Shown: positions 24,464 to 35,201 of the stretch, one piece after another
Layout of the letters: each line of letters begins with the position of its first letter
Position numbering within the stretch: the first letter of the stretch is position 1
NCBI GenBank assembly: GCA_022496805.1
Contig: CM040103.1
Span: forward strand, 2,498,001-2,562,000
Origin: Pohlia nutans
Taxonomy: Eukaryota > Streptophyta > Bryopsida > Bryales > Mniaceae
Reading direction: 5' to 3'
DNA length: 64,000 nucleotides
Translations under genes and position numbers: made by a program
Notes under the pieces: generated by a model
Databases searched by the model: none
Told to the model about the DNA's origin: nothing
What the model saw: only the letters and a program-made list of their open reading frames with translations

Positions 24464-24918
24464 AGGTAACTATACCTTAAAGGGAGCATTTACTTTAAAG
24501 CGTGTGTTTCTATTGCAGTGTGACATTTCTATATGCACGCTTTAAGGTAAATGCTCCTTCTCAGGTCTCGGGGGGTTAGTGATATGTTGGAGTGGCAATA
24601 TACGTGCGAACAAATGATAGGGTATTTTAAAAACATGGGGACAAAAATTTATAAATGGATTTAAAGTAATATAGGGTATTGAAAATGGCACTGAACATCT
24701 TTAAAGTACTATAGGATATGGAATAATAGGTAATTTGGAATTATAAGTAATGCAAGCCCCTTTTCAATTAACCCAAAGTAGAAAATTACATAATGATAGC
24801 ATGTGAAAAAAGAAAAAGAAAAAAAGAAGTAATACCCCCTATAAAGTAGTGGTTGTTCGCACCTATATCCTTAACTTTTTAACACACTGACCCCCCTGAG
24901 TCTTAGGTATAGTTACCT
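24464..24918. mobile_element. MITE, AGGT family, in 3' flank of copy C
   Basis: Left AGGTAACTATACC and right, inverted, AGGTAACTATACC. The uninterrupted site is seen in copies A (near 8150) and B (near 19605) as CATCTGTTCTGTAC and CATTTGTTCTGTAC. The left border is TA and the right border TC, so the TA duplication would need one substitution. Confidence 0.65.
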
Positions 24919-25062
24919 TCTGTACAATCATTCCGTCAAAACAGTAGTTCACATGATTGTGTTGCCAACAATAGACTCTACATAAATATTTCAAAGATTA
25001 CTTACATAAGGACCATCTTATGAATTAGATCCATAGGGAGAGATAAAGACATTCCCTCATGG

Positions 25063-25186
25063 GATTTCATATGGGAAGTGGGACAAAATTCCCACAATTG
25101 TAACTTTTCTCGGATAGTTGTAGTGTATTTTTGATCTGAGAAAGTTACAATTGTGAGAAATTTGTCCATGTTTCCCATATGAGAAT
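25063..25186. mobile_element. Short foldback element, about 124 bp
   Basis: Nearly 50-bp arms containing TTCATATGGGAA and ACAATTGTAACTTT pair with their inverted copies across a loop of about 25 bp. Non-coding. Confidence 0.6.
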
Positions 25187-25579
25187 CTTGTATTTAGAGA
25201 CTCTACACAAGGCCAACCCATATACACTCTCACAGTACAGTACAAAATGCAATATAAAATGCAATATGTACAGTTCAGATTTTCAATGCACTCTAATTTA
25301 GTTTGATCTGAAACAAGGCACAACCAGTGAATCTTGTCTACGAGCACAATAAATCGCCACTAACATCTGCAAGAGTTCTAGCAAACTTACCAGAAAAACC
25401 AAGATCAACAAGATCAATGTACCACCCAAATTTGTGTATGGCTATCATTCTCCCACCCAGTGTAGATCTATATACGTATCTCAAGATCAACTCAAATATA
25501 CTCAATGGTCCTATAGCAACTAAGATTCTGTCTCCTAGCTCCCTCCCAATAAGCATTTTGCGATTTCTGAAATTATTTA

Positions 25580-28462
25580 CTACATTGGTGGCACTGCTAG
25601 CTCCTTCTTGATAGTCCACAGTCTTTCTTGAATTTCCTCAAAAGTAGGTCGTTCACATGGATTTTCAGCACAACAGGCTTCCATGAGCTCCTTCAAACCG
25701 GATAAAATCGCTGCTGGAATCAGAGGTCTCTTGCCCTCAAGTATCTTTTGACGGGGCGCTGTGTTCCGAAATGGTTCTATGCCAGTAATGACTTGGTAAC
25801 AAGTCATCGCAAAGCTGAACACATCCACTGACTGATCATACTTTCCTTTCCTCGCCACATCTGTCCCTTTCATCATCTCGGGGGCTTCATAACGGGTACT
25901 CCCCATGTCATAAGTGTTTGCGTCTTCCCCAAATAATTTCGAATTTCCAAAGTCTGTCAGTTTCACATCATAGAATCTATCTGTGCCAAGTCTTGGTGAA
26001 GACTTAGAATTCACAAGGAAGTTCTTGGGCTTCAGATCACGATGCATGACACCATGCTTGTGCACATGAAGCATGACCTCCACGATTTGTAACAGGATAT
26101 CCAGTCCTACAGAGAGTGAAAATGGACCTCCAGAGTCTCTCTTAATCGTTGCTCCTCTTCGGTTATTGTTTATCAGATGTTCGAGATCACATTCCATCTT
26201 CTCCGTGACGATATAACCTCCTTTGCTTTTCAAATGGTCTTTGACTTCCCCGGGCGTCTTGATAGGTGGCGGTGCATCATCCGTATACGCCCATGCATAA
26301 AAACTCACAACCTTCGGATGTTGCAGCCCTATCAGCTGCTTCACTTCATTTTTGAGATCCTTAAATCTGAAGTCTCTTATTGTGGCAATTGCCACTCTCT
26401 ATCCACACCACTTGCCTTCGTATGTCTTCTTATAAGATCCATGACCGAGTACTCTGCGCGTATTTGGTTTTAGATCCAGATGATCGATTCTAAAACATTT
26501 GGGATCCACTGAAAGACTCCGTCTTGAAGAACTCTGGACGAACTGCACAATTTCAAGCTTGCACCTCTCAATGATAATGTTGTTAAACCTATCCTTTTGA
26601 ACTGGAGCAAAGAATTGCCATGGAAACCGACTAAATGGGGAATCTGGAATAGAGATGGATCCGCTCTCGAGGCTAGATAGAAGATGCTGGCGATCCTTAC
26701 GGGCCAGACTACGAACATCTTCACATATGCCAGGTTTCCCTTCTGCAGATGTCTCCCCTGCAACAACATTCCTGCTTCCATCCCTCGGTTTAAGTACATA
26801 CCTGTGCACGTTCGGACACCATTCCAATTGCACATCCGCTGGCTGTAACTCATTTGTGATCAAGTCCAGATTCCACATGAGCTCACGAAAGAGGAGATCA
26901 AAGTTGGAGCAGACCTCCATATCCTTCTCAACTAGTGGCATATTCGGCATAGAAACAACAAGAGCAATACTTCCCAATTCTTTTGCACAGGCCTTCAACA
27001 AATCCTTTGCATCGCACAACATATACTCAAGTTTGTCCAAATAATTGTATAGTTGCGTTAACGTTCCGCGTTTGTAAAAATACCACATTTGCGTAGAATC
27101 TTTAGCCACTCGGGAGTATAACTGTGATATCTTTTGTATGCCCTTCACGTAAGTTTGAACAAGATGATTGCATTGATTAGGGCAGATCTTCACAGCTTCC
27201 AATAACTTCTTCAAACAGATACGAGATTTCAATGCCGTTTTAATCTTTGAAGAAACCCCATTCTTTGCTGCTACAAAAGCAGAACGGTCCTGAAATGAAA
27301 CAGAACCAACAGTCAATTGAACGAGCTTAAAATGAGAGCTCGACAACGCTGCTTAAACATCTCTACAATATTGTTCTGTACATCAAGTTGTCCCTAAAAA
27401 TCAGTAACAATATTCTTCTAGTACATGGCAGGGTTGCAGCCACGTGCTGATTAGGAGAATTGTGCCATACTAAATGATTTCAGAGAAAATAAAAAGTTCG
27501 AGTACAAATCGTTTATTCTTGTTGACTGTTTAAATTACACGTACAGTAGTACGTAAATGGAAAATTAAATGTAGATCTAAACATAGGGGCATTTGTTGGC
27601 AACGCCATTCAAACGTGTACAAAAGATAAAGTTTTGACACTGTTCAACAAAGGTCTAAGACCCAAATAACCAAACCTTCAGTAGGAAAGCATTTCATAAA
27701 GTAAGAACGTGTGAAGAAAGAAATTTTCTGGTTCAGATTGTGAAAAGAGATAGAGTCGCCAATGAACTAAATGAACTATATAATGAACTTAACTCCTAAA
27801 CGTCCAACCGTCTAGAAAGTGGAAGATGTCCACAACGTTTTCATCCGTCATTGACTATTGCAGTTTAGATTTTTTATTAAATATTTTATCATGCGAAGTT
27901 AGCTTCATGATTGTAAAGGGTTCGATTAGTGAAATTTTTATGCCTCATTTCATGTTGTAGTAATTCACCGAGAATTTCGAAGATTTCAGTGTGAGAGTGC
28001 TCTTAAAAAAGTCATATAATTAAGCAACCAAAAAAACTTCACACTTGCACTTGTAACTTCTTGCTCTCTGCAGACTATGTGGATCTTCACCAATTTTACG
28101 ACCTGTAAAAGTGAGAAGGGGGAGCCCACCTTATCATTGCGAGGTAATATGCCCTCCAACCTTATGCCACGCTTGTTAGGATCCTGACATATTCTCACTT
28201 CCGAGAACTCTTGAAGATCACCTGCGGTCAACTTGACCGATGGTAACACCTCCCTCGATACTGGTATAGGAAGAAGGTCGATTGGATCGTTTGATCGATG
28301 TACATACATCCCACCTGGTGAAATGGTCTCTTTACGAATGGTCACCTTGTAGCCTGAGTCATTTCTGAAGGTTGTTTTCATATTTGCTGTGATGGTGTAT
28401 TTCAGATACGATTGAGGTAATTCGATCGAGCGTGCACTGCAAATCCTTGCTAGTTTCTGCAC
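25580..28462 (-). pseudogene. Kinase gene copy C with one in-frame stop
   Basis: Exons 28462-28130 (beta-rich, with NDSGYKVTI and SPGGMYV; donor AAG|GTGGGC) and 27289-25580 (helical region plus kinase). The frame is continuous except for a TAG at 26399-26401, where copy A has CAG, just after the glycine loop (GHGSYKKTYEGKWCG). Downstream motifs are intact: HRDLKPKN, DFG, APE, terminal VPPM. As in copy A, the beta-3 lysine position is alanine (VAIA). One transition would explain the stop, so this is either a very young pseudogene or a gene encoding a protein truncated inside the N-lobe. Neighbour spacing and flanks match copies A and B. Confidence 0.75.
27793..27960. mobile_element. Decayed TTAA-type MITE in the intron of copy C
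   Basis: Left end CTCCTAAACGTCC follows TTAA (27789-27792). The interior matches the inverse of 12955-13152. The right terminus is not clear. Confidence 0.5.
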
Positions 28463-28840
28463 CTGCAACGAATATCATCAGCAGTTTGGAGCTTATGTGC
28501 AAGTCTGAACCTCGTCTAGCTAATGCTGAAAAGCAGGATCTCACTGGGCTTTCAAGTGCAAAGAAATTAAGGATGGGACTAGCAAGAGACAGCCTTCGAA
28601 GGACTGATTACTTACAAATATCCAGATCCTGTGTTGACGATCAGGTGCTATCGTACGTCTCTTCCAAAGTTTCTCAAGAAAATCCTGCTGACTACCTGAG
28701 ATGTAAGGCTCCTATGGAGATCGAGACACACTTGACCAGTGTTTTTTTTTCTCTGGCTATATTCCGCCAGATTTCTTTAGAAGATATGGCATTTCTCTTT
28801 CGTGAAAGAAAAAAAAATGAGTTTTTTCTGAATTTTTTTG

Positions 28841-29352
28841 TCAGATTATCTCTATATTTTTTTTTGAAGAAAACTACTAAAATTAGAAGAAATTCTATCA
28901 AAATATGATCAGAAGCTAAAACTTTCGCCAAATTTTCTCTATATTTTTTGTGAAGAAAAATACTAAAATCAGAAGAAATTCTATCAAAATACGATCATAA
29001 TCTAAAACTTTCGCTAGATTTTCTCTATATATTTTGTGAAGAAAATTACCAAAATCAGAAGAAATTCTATCAAAATATAATCATAATCTAAAACTTTTGC
29101 CAGATTTTTTCAATATTTTTTGTGAAGGAAACTACCAAAATCAGAAGAAACTCTATCAAAATCTGATCATAATCTAAAACTTTTGCAAGATTTTCTCTAT
29201 ATTTTTTGGGAAGAAAACTACCAAAATCAAAAGAAATTCTATCAAAATATGATCATAAGCTAAGACTTTCGCCAGATTTCTTCTATATTTTTTGTGAAGA
29301 AAACCACTAAAATCCTATCAAAATATGATAATAAGCTGAAACTTTCGCCAGA
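28841..29352 (+). repeat. Tandem repeat, 86-bp unit, about six copies
   Basis: Successive units begin AGATTTTCTCTATATTTTTT and contain TTCTATCAAAATATGATCAT. They differ by a few substitutions; the last unit is shortened by an internal deletion. AT-rich and non-coding. Confidence 0.85.
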
Positions 29353-29975
29353 CCTACTTTCTCAAATCTCTTTACGCTTCAAGAAGAAAATCACAGAAGA
29401 ATCACTGACTTGACGGCTAGTGGGCTCAAATGCTAGAGACAGGGCACAAATGCTAGAGCTCTAACCTAGTGGTCTCGGCTAAGAGTATGGCCAGCGCTAC
29501 AGGAGTCCAACTCAGCATGGGAAGATGCTCCATGAGTCCTACTCAGCATGAGACGACGCTCCATGAGTCCGACTCAGCATGGGAAGCGGGGAGCACTGCA
29601 GCAGCTCAGCACAGCAGGCAGGCCAGAGCTCTTGCTGCAGTGCTTGCTGTAGTTTCTGTGTTTTTCGGTTCTGGTGTACGTTCCTTACGCTGAGTCCAGA
29701 AAACTGAAACGAAATGCTTGTCTTAACTTACATTTGATATCACTACTTTGTTGTCTCTGCTCCTCCAGGGGAGAGACTACGGAAACGCTTCGTTTTTAAG
29801 GAGTTACATGGCTGAACAGTAGAGACAAGGTGTAAAAGTAAATTTAGGGTAAATACGAAGGCAGAGACTACGCGACTAGCCGCTTGTTACAATCCATGGC
29901 GACGAGGCATTGTTTTTCTAAATTAGCCGATCATAGATTCAACGACCGAGCGAGCTTACTTTCTCACCAGAACAG
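29353..29975. other. Intergenic DNA with short tandem repeat
   Basis: About 29500-29590 holds three tandem copies of a 31-bp unit with ACTCAGCATG. 29745-29890 is one of three copies of a roughly 145-bp repeat with TGTCTCTGC at one end and ACTAGCCGCTTGTTAC at the other (others at 39457-39600 and, inverted, 53305-53455). No gene. Confidence 0.6.
29745..29890 (+). repeat. Dispersed repeat of about 145 bp (TGTCTCTGC...CCGCTTGTTAC)
   Basis: Copies at 29745-29890, 39457-39600 and 53305-53455 (inverted) share both ends and an internal AAAAGTAAATTTAGGGTAAA or close match. Class not determined; probably non-autonomous. Confidence 0.6.
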
Positions 29976-31191
29976 TCAAGCACAATGGTCCAGGTTTGAG
30001 AAGCGGTCACCTTTCCATTGGAGATAGTCCTCGTCGAAGTTGTGCCGAAGCCGTTCAGAAAGCTTCTCTGTGAGGTCGCCTCCCAGGTGAGCAGTAAACG
30101 GTGCATGATCTCATCGCACCTTGTGAGCATCGTTGCGAATGATGACGCATCTTTGAACATAGTACGGTGTCCTCTGCATTCTCAAGGAAGGGGCTAAAGT
30201 TGGGAATGCATTCCAGGTTCTGAATATGATACTCCGAGGTTGGATGCTCTACGGCCTCTCGCATGTCGTCTACGCTCGGGGAGCAATGGTTGACGTTAAA
30301 AGAGTCCAGAAGCTCCTCCGCTATGACGCCCTGCCGCACAGAGTTTGAATCAAAAAAAAAATTGAGCATAGTCCGTTTTCAAAAAGAATTAAGGTTCGTT
30401 TTCAGTAAGATAGATTGCGTTCTTTGGAATTCTTCTTCTATCAGATTATTTTCTTAACATTACTGAGGAAGAACCGGGAATCAACAGCAAAAAGTGTTTT
30501 GAAAACGTAGACCAATTGGTAGAATGAACTGTTCTAACCCTAGCATTAATTTTTTACCTCATTCCGAACCGATTCCGGAATCTAAGAAAGCAAAAACAAG
30601 TCCGTTAGTAATTGGACTAGCGATCGCAAATTTACCGAAAGCAGTGTTCTCAGTGTACGTGCTCTCAGATTTTTAGCTCCGTAATAATTTTAACGTATTC
30701 CAATCTTTGTATATGTACTTACAGCTTAAGAACATCTATTGCTGGAAAACGAAATATACTCGTTCTCACAATTTTTCAATTGCGTGTAATTCCCTTCTGT
30801 TCTTAAAGACTCCTTTCTTACTAGTCTGTAAGTATACATACGAAGATCGCAAAACGTTTGTCCAAATTGAAACCGGAGAACGAGAATACTCTGTTTTCCC
30901 GTAACACTGAAAAGTAGGTCTACAGATGCAGAGGCCAAGCCATTGATGTACCTCGGGAATGAAATGGAGCGAGAGTGTGGTAATGGCGACGTGCAAACTC
31001 GAGCGAGGAAACAAGCGGCCGAATTGGTTGCCAGGAACACCAGCTGCAAACCACGTCCTGTCCGATCCTGCACACCTCCTTCACCTGCGATTTGGTACGT
31101 TGAACAAGGAGTTGAAGTCGTTGGACTGCAGATCGGCGAAATGGCAAACAACGTCTCCCTCTGAATCCATTCCTCGTGAACGGATCGTTCT
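29976..31191 (-). pseudogene. SABATH methyltransferase remnant
   Basis: Two coding blocks resemble the SABATH family of S-adenosylmethionine-dependent carboxyl methyltransferases. Block 1 (31191-30952) reads FADLQSNDFNSLF, then an in-frame TGA, then TWFAAGVPGNQFGRLFPR. Block 2 (30330-29976) starts after a CAG acceptor with EELLDSFNV. It then has at least two frameshifts and a stop before LTEKLSERLRHNFDEDY and the natural end. The SAM-binding N-terminus and the middle segment are not seen. These breaks, and the roughly 600 bp of unrelated DNA between blocks, make it a pseudogene. Substrate cannot be inferred. Confidence 0.7.
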
Positions 31192-31370
31192 CTACAATTC
31201 AGACATTGCCCAACCAAGCATATACTCAACGTGAAGATTTGAAAAATCTAGAATAGAAGTGAGGTAAGGTTGTTACCCCATTCCCAACTGAATAAGAAAT
31301 ACGGATATAAGAAATAGATAGATAGAAACGCCGGACCGAAGGTCTGCGTGAATAACGGATATAAAACATT

Positions 31371-31672
31371 AGAGTTAACCGAAAAGAAGCCCATCTAACC
31401 TCCCTTTTTGCCTTCCTTCTAACCTCTCTTTTGAGCTATAGTTGGGATGAATAGTGTTGTGTCATAACTTGTCCCCTTGTGGGCCATGGGCTTGGAGCTT
31501 TGGTAGGAGGTGTGGGAGTCATTACAAGGTGTGGAGAATAATGGCAGTGGCTTTCTTTAGATTGTCTCTCAACTCATTGTGAACTAGTTTTTGGTCTATT
31601 TATATTTCTATATGAGTTCAAGAGGAGTTTGCTAAAACTTTCCTCTTTGAGCTGATTTTTTGGTTAACTCTA
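31371..31672. mobile_element. TIR element (AGAGTTAACC ends), copy 1
   Basis: Ends AGAGTTAACC and GGTTAACTCT. 302 bp. A close copy lies at 62482-62794 inside an intron of the CHK-like kinase gene. Shared interior GTCCCCTTGTGGGCCATGGG. Non-coding. Confidence 0.75.
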
Positions 31673-31871
31673 TTGATATTATTTAGTATTTTTTTTTAGA
31701 GTTAGGCAAGAAGAAATAGATTCCAACACAAGTTGAAACATAATTTTTGGATGAAGAATGAATTAGTTATAAATTTTCAAAGTTGAAGTATGACACATCC
31801 CATTCAAGTCACATAGGTAGAGTTGTTTCCGTTCAAAGAAGATTTGTATTGCACACACTAAAGATGCTTAA

Positions 31872-32254
31872 CTCTTAAAGGTCTGAGAAGCCACATTTGG
31901 GTTGCAACATGGTCTTTTTTGTATATTTGACATACAAAGTGTAAAAATTGATGTTTACTCTAGTTACGAAAGTTTGTACTTGTGTTGAGCCCGATCCAAT
32001 GACACATGACAATTTTAATTTAGATCATTATTGCACTTACTACATGCTTTACAAGTTGCAAAATGATCATGTATTCTACATGTATGGTGTTGTATTTGAG
32101 CATGATAAGGATGAGGTATTGAAAGGACCTCTAAATGAAAAATGTTAGTTGAAGAATATTCAATCCAAAGGTCTTGCTAAATTTTAGTACATTTTCTGTA
32201 TGTTAAAAGTAAGATACGTGATCGTACATACAGTCCCCTACTAACCTTTAAGGG
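31872..32254. mobile_element. TTAA-target element with empty site in window
   Basis: 383 bp with ends CTCTTAAAGGT and, inverted, CCCTTAAAGGT, flanked by TTAA at 31868-31871 and 32255-32258. The sister copy of its host at 60922-61339 has a single TTAA at the matching point (near 61090), which confirms the target duplication. A second partial copy is at 39764-40100. Confidence 0.85.
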
Positions 32255-32429
32255 TTAAACCAACAACGACGAATCCATAACCGCACTTCCATGTACTAAA
32301 ACCAACACTGAAGAGAGAACCCATTACTAACTGTAACTCATGCTACAATCAACATCATTGTACTATTGATTGTGGAAAATGCCCCTAGCTGTAGGTTTAA
32401 GGAGCCAATTGGGAATGGGGTAACCACCT

Positions 32430-32650
32430 TAAAACCAACATTGAATCTAAACGCGACAGAATCTAGCTTCCTTAGTCATTTTAGAACGTAAATCTAGGTA
32501 GACCATAGATAGCTTATCATTTTGGTCAACATACAATACAGGCTCTATGTTGTGCTTAGATTTGCTTTCTAAAATGATTGCATGCTTTAGATTCTGTGGC
32601 AATTAGGTACAATGTTGGTTTTAGGTGCTCCTACTTTAGGTTGGACTGAA
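32430..32650. mobile_element. AGGT-family MITE relative, left end truncated
   Basis: The interior matches 45375-45592 and 49188-49405 (GACCATAGATAGCT, TTTTGGTCAACAT). The right end reads TTTTAGGTGCTCCTACTTTAG. The left end abuts the preceding element and lacks the terminal AGGTAG. Confidence 0.55.
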
Positions 32651-33125
32651 ATTTCAGTAGAATGGACTTTCATGTTCCTACTTTAGGTTGGATTGAAAAT
32701 TTCAGTACCGCCCATTCACACCAGCCTAGTGCCACTGTTAAGTTTGCATTCCTAAAAGGATGGTAGGTAAAATGAAGAAACAATTTTTTTTCAAAACTTT
32801 GTCTTTTCTGCTACAACTACTGTTGAAGCAGTGTGCAACTTCAATATAGTGTCGCAAATATAGTCACATTCATTTTTTGTGTTGCATTGCTTTTTGTCAT
32901 GCGGTAGTGTAATTCCTCTCTGTCTGTTTTAGATTTTTCTATTCACCTCATATTCCTTCAGATTTATCTGACGCACGCATGCGTGCAGCAAAAATGGTGT
33001 ATGTGAACGGGCCATTAGTAGGAATCTAACGTCTACCACTGGCGTTGCTTCAACAAGGACTTCCTTTGTCTCCTACATCACACATGGACATGATCGATAT
33101 CAGTCACTGCATGTTTTGGTGCATC
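32651..33125. other. Intergenic DNA, nothing recognised
   Basis: No gene, RNA or clear transposon terminus was found. Confidence 0.4.
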
Positions 33126-33240
33126 CTAAAAAAAATGTCCTCATCAATCTAAGAGCTTTGAATGAATGTCGGCATAACTTGTGCAGATGTCAACATTCAT
33201 TCGAAGTTCTTAGAAGCCTCATGAGGACAATTTTTTTTAG
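33126..33240. mobile_element. Foldback element, 115 bp
   Basis: The arms CTAAAAAAAATGTCCTCATC and their near-perfect inverse end at 33240. The arms also share GAATGAATG. Non-coding. Confidence 0.65.
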
Positions 33241-33264
33241 AATGGTGACCTTGGAGACTGGATC

Positions 33265-33533
33265 GTACAGAACGGGTACAACATGCTTACAATTATTTTT
33301 GTAAGCATTGATAGTAGGTAGATCCTATATGAAGTGGCCGCGTTGATTTTGAAAATTGCAAATATGGTAAGAAAAAAATCCTAGTAGTAAAGGATTAGAG
33401 TAGGAATGTCCCTTTCAATTTGTAGGTCCATTGGTGTTGTATCGAGCACATTACATTTTAGGGAAGGGACTCTGTTTTTATGAAGGAGGAGTCAAAATTA
33501 AAAGTTTGTAAGCAACTTGTACCCGACTTTACA
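33265..33533. mobile_element. MITE homologous to an NLR intron
   Basis: Inverted ends GTACAGAACGGGTACAACAT and GTAAAGTCGGGTACAAGTTG. The whole length matches the intron at 47173-47458 of the NLR gene. 269 bp, non-coding. A palindromic MITE sits immediately to its left. Confidence 0.75.
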
Positions 33534-33689
33534 CTAGAAGAGGGGGAGGATTGCAGTGTCCTTGTGCTGATTGACACTTGACCGGTTGAATTTTAAAGCC
33601 TCATATAAAATCTTCTGAACCATGTGTACCATATTTGTTACATGTAATTAGACACTTTTCACTTGTCAAGTTCTGAACTCAGATAAATA

Positions 33690-33785
33690 GATAGAAACTC
33701 CGGTCCTCTTACGAGGCCGGCGTGAATATAGTGTCTGTTCGTCTTAACAATGAGCCGATGCCCACCGGGCAAAGGAACATTGATA
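33690..33785 (+). repeat. Dispersed hairpin repeat
   Basis: Reads AACTCCGGTCCT...AGGCCGGCGTGAATA then GATGCCCACCGGGCAAAGG. The best-preserved copy of the family seen at 1311-1430 and elsewhere. Confidence 0.65.
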
Positions 33786-33924
33786 CAAGACTACTCTCCC
33801 CTTCTGGGAATAAACACTTTAGTAACTAGATACTAGTAAAAGTAACCCACAGTAACCATTATCAAGTATTGACATCATTTGTAATGGTATAAAACGAGGT
33901 TTATCATGTTGATGATCGCCAAGT

Positions 33925-33999
33925 CATGGTTCCTAGGTTGGTTGGAGAAGGACGTTTGTGTTACAATTATACGGTCCGGGTTCGATTCCCGTTGGGTCC
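33925..33999 (+). repeat. tRNA-like sequence, possible SINE head
   Basis: Contains a good B-box (GGTTCGATTCCCG) followed by GGGTCCG, and about 40 bases upstream an A-box-like TAGGTTGGTTGGAG. The acceptor and anticodon stems pair poorly, so it is not a convincing tRNA gene. It may be a tRNA-derived SINE fragment. Confidence 0.35.
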
Positions 34000-35070
34000 G
34001 TCTGAGCGGTTCTGAACTCATATATGATGATTAGCAAAAGGATGATACAATGAATTTTGGTTGCACCTTAGTGCTGTAATAGTCTGTTTTGAAAGTAAAT
34101 GAACAAATCTATTACAACAATGCACTGAATTCTCTTTACAAATGATATGAACTTCAAGAAAAATCAAACAAATTACTTTTCTAATAAACAAAAAGACCAT
34201 TCAACTAGGATGTTTGAGAGAATGTTGCAAGTCTTTGTTTGAAGGCACGTTGTGGAAGTCTACATAAGTTTAACCCCTAAAGAAGGGGGGAGGGTTAGTT
34301 TAGCTCTTGTTTTCTTGACTAGCTCTTATAACAAGCTCAATTCGTCATTGGTCTGGGTTAATTTGACGATTGGCACCATTGACATTAAAGAAGATTTACA
34401 GAGCTTTTGTATAAAAAAAGAAACAACAAAACTGCACAATTTTTGAAAAAATGCCACCGTTGAGAAGACTGATAGAACTCGTTTAAAGTATTTTGTACAC
34501 ATGCTGAGATCAAATTGATCAAAAGTGCTCCAAAAATTCTGAAATTTCTACCTAGCATAATGATCATCATTTTGAGCATGTGCAAAATATTTAATATAAT
34601 TTGGAGGTGTGAGGAGAAAGATATGAGGGCCTCAAGTGACGCCCAAATAGCCTCCTTGTAGTTCAAAAAAATCATCAAAAATTGCACATTTCATGAAATT
34701 TTGATCAAGAAGGACTTGGCTTGATAAAATCAAAAATAAAATGCCAAAATTAGAGATAAAATCCTAAATTAAACTAATAGTCATCTTTGCTATTAGATTG
34801 AGCTCAAGGATGATATTGGTTGGATTTTATCATCTATGGTTGAGTAGCATACCCTTGAGACAGGTATTTAAAAAAAATAAAAAAAAATAAAAAAAAATAA
34901 AAAAAAAAATAAAAAAAATAAAAGTCCAATAAAGATTTTTTTTTACCCAGAACATCAATTAATACCTCTCTCATTACACTCTCCCATCAACTACAACAAC
35001 TAGTAATGTAAATTTTGAACCGAGAGAAGGGGACCACAATTGAGATTTTTTTTTGAAGGGTTGAAAACAC
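34000..35070. other. Intergenic DNA upstream of RPA49
   Basis: Contains an A-rich simple repeat of AAAAAAT units at about 34866-34925 and one TTAA-type MITE left end near 34270. Small frames at 34018-34687 resemble nothing. Confidence 0.45.
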
Positions 35071-35081
35071 TCTCTCTGATC

Positions 35082-35201
35082 GGCCCAAAGTTGATACTAT
35101 TGACGATGATGACGCTGGCTTTAGTCTTAAACCCTAAACCCTAAACCTCCCACACTCCCCCTCACGTCTCGTTCTATCCTTGAAATCGGGTTTTAGGGTT
35201 T
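35082..35201 (+). promoter_or_regulatory. Telo-box and site II motifs of the RPA49 promoter
   Basis: A GGCCCA (site II, TGGGCC on the other strand) at 35082-35087 is followed by tandem telo-boxes AAACCCTAAACCCTAAACC at 35129-35147 and an inverted TTTAGGGTTTA near 35192-35202. All lie within 200 bp of the start codon. This pairing is known from plant ribosomal-protein and ribosome-biogenesis promoters, which fits an RNA polymerase I subunit. Confidence 0.65.

Larger units (their letters stand above)
24135..25579. other. 3' flank of kinase copy C, with insertions
   Basis: 24150-24460 and 25440-25579 align with the 3' flanks of copies A (7860-8297) and B (19490-19746). The shared flank is interrupted by the AGGT-family element at 24464-24918 and by further non-homologous DNA at 24950-25440, including a palindrome at 25063-25186. 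No separate gene. Confidence 0.6.
31267..32429. mobile_element. TA-flanked MITE carrying three nested insertions
   Basis: Ends AGGTTGTTACCCCATTCCC and, inverted, AGGTGGTTACCCCATTCCC, bordered by TA. Its host sequence matches the uninterrupted 418-bp element at 60922-61339 in reverse orientation. Relative to that copy it contains a partial hairpin repeat (about 31305-31365), an AGAGTTAACC element (31371-31672) and a TTAA element (31872-32254). Confidence 0.8.

Noticed and set aside
28432..28908. 158-codon plus-strand frame
   Set aside because: Runs from the antisense of the copy C beta exon into the AT-rich tandem repeat; composition is repeat-driven.
28841..29352. CRISPR-like array
   Set aside because: Units are contiguous 86-bp repeats without spacers, in a plant-type genome.
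33925..33999. Functional tRNA gene
   Set aside because: Only the B-box and T-loop look right; the acceptor stem has mismatches and no convincing anticodon arm forms.
35128..35147. Interstitial telomere relic
   Set aside because: Only about two and a half AAACCCT units within a compact promoter and next to a site II motif; a telo-box is the simpler reading.
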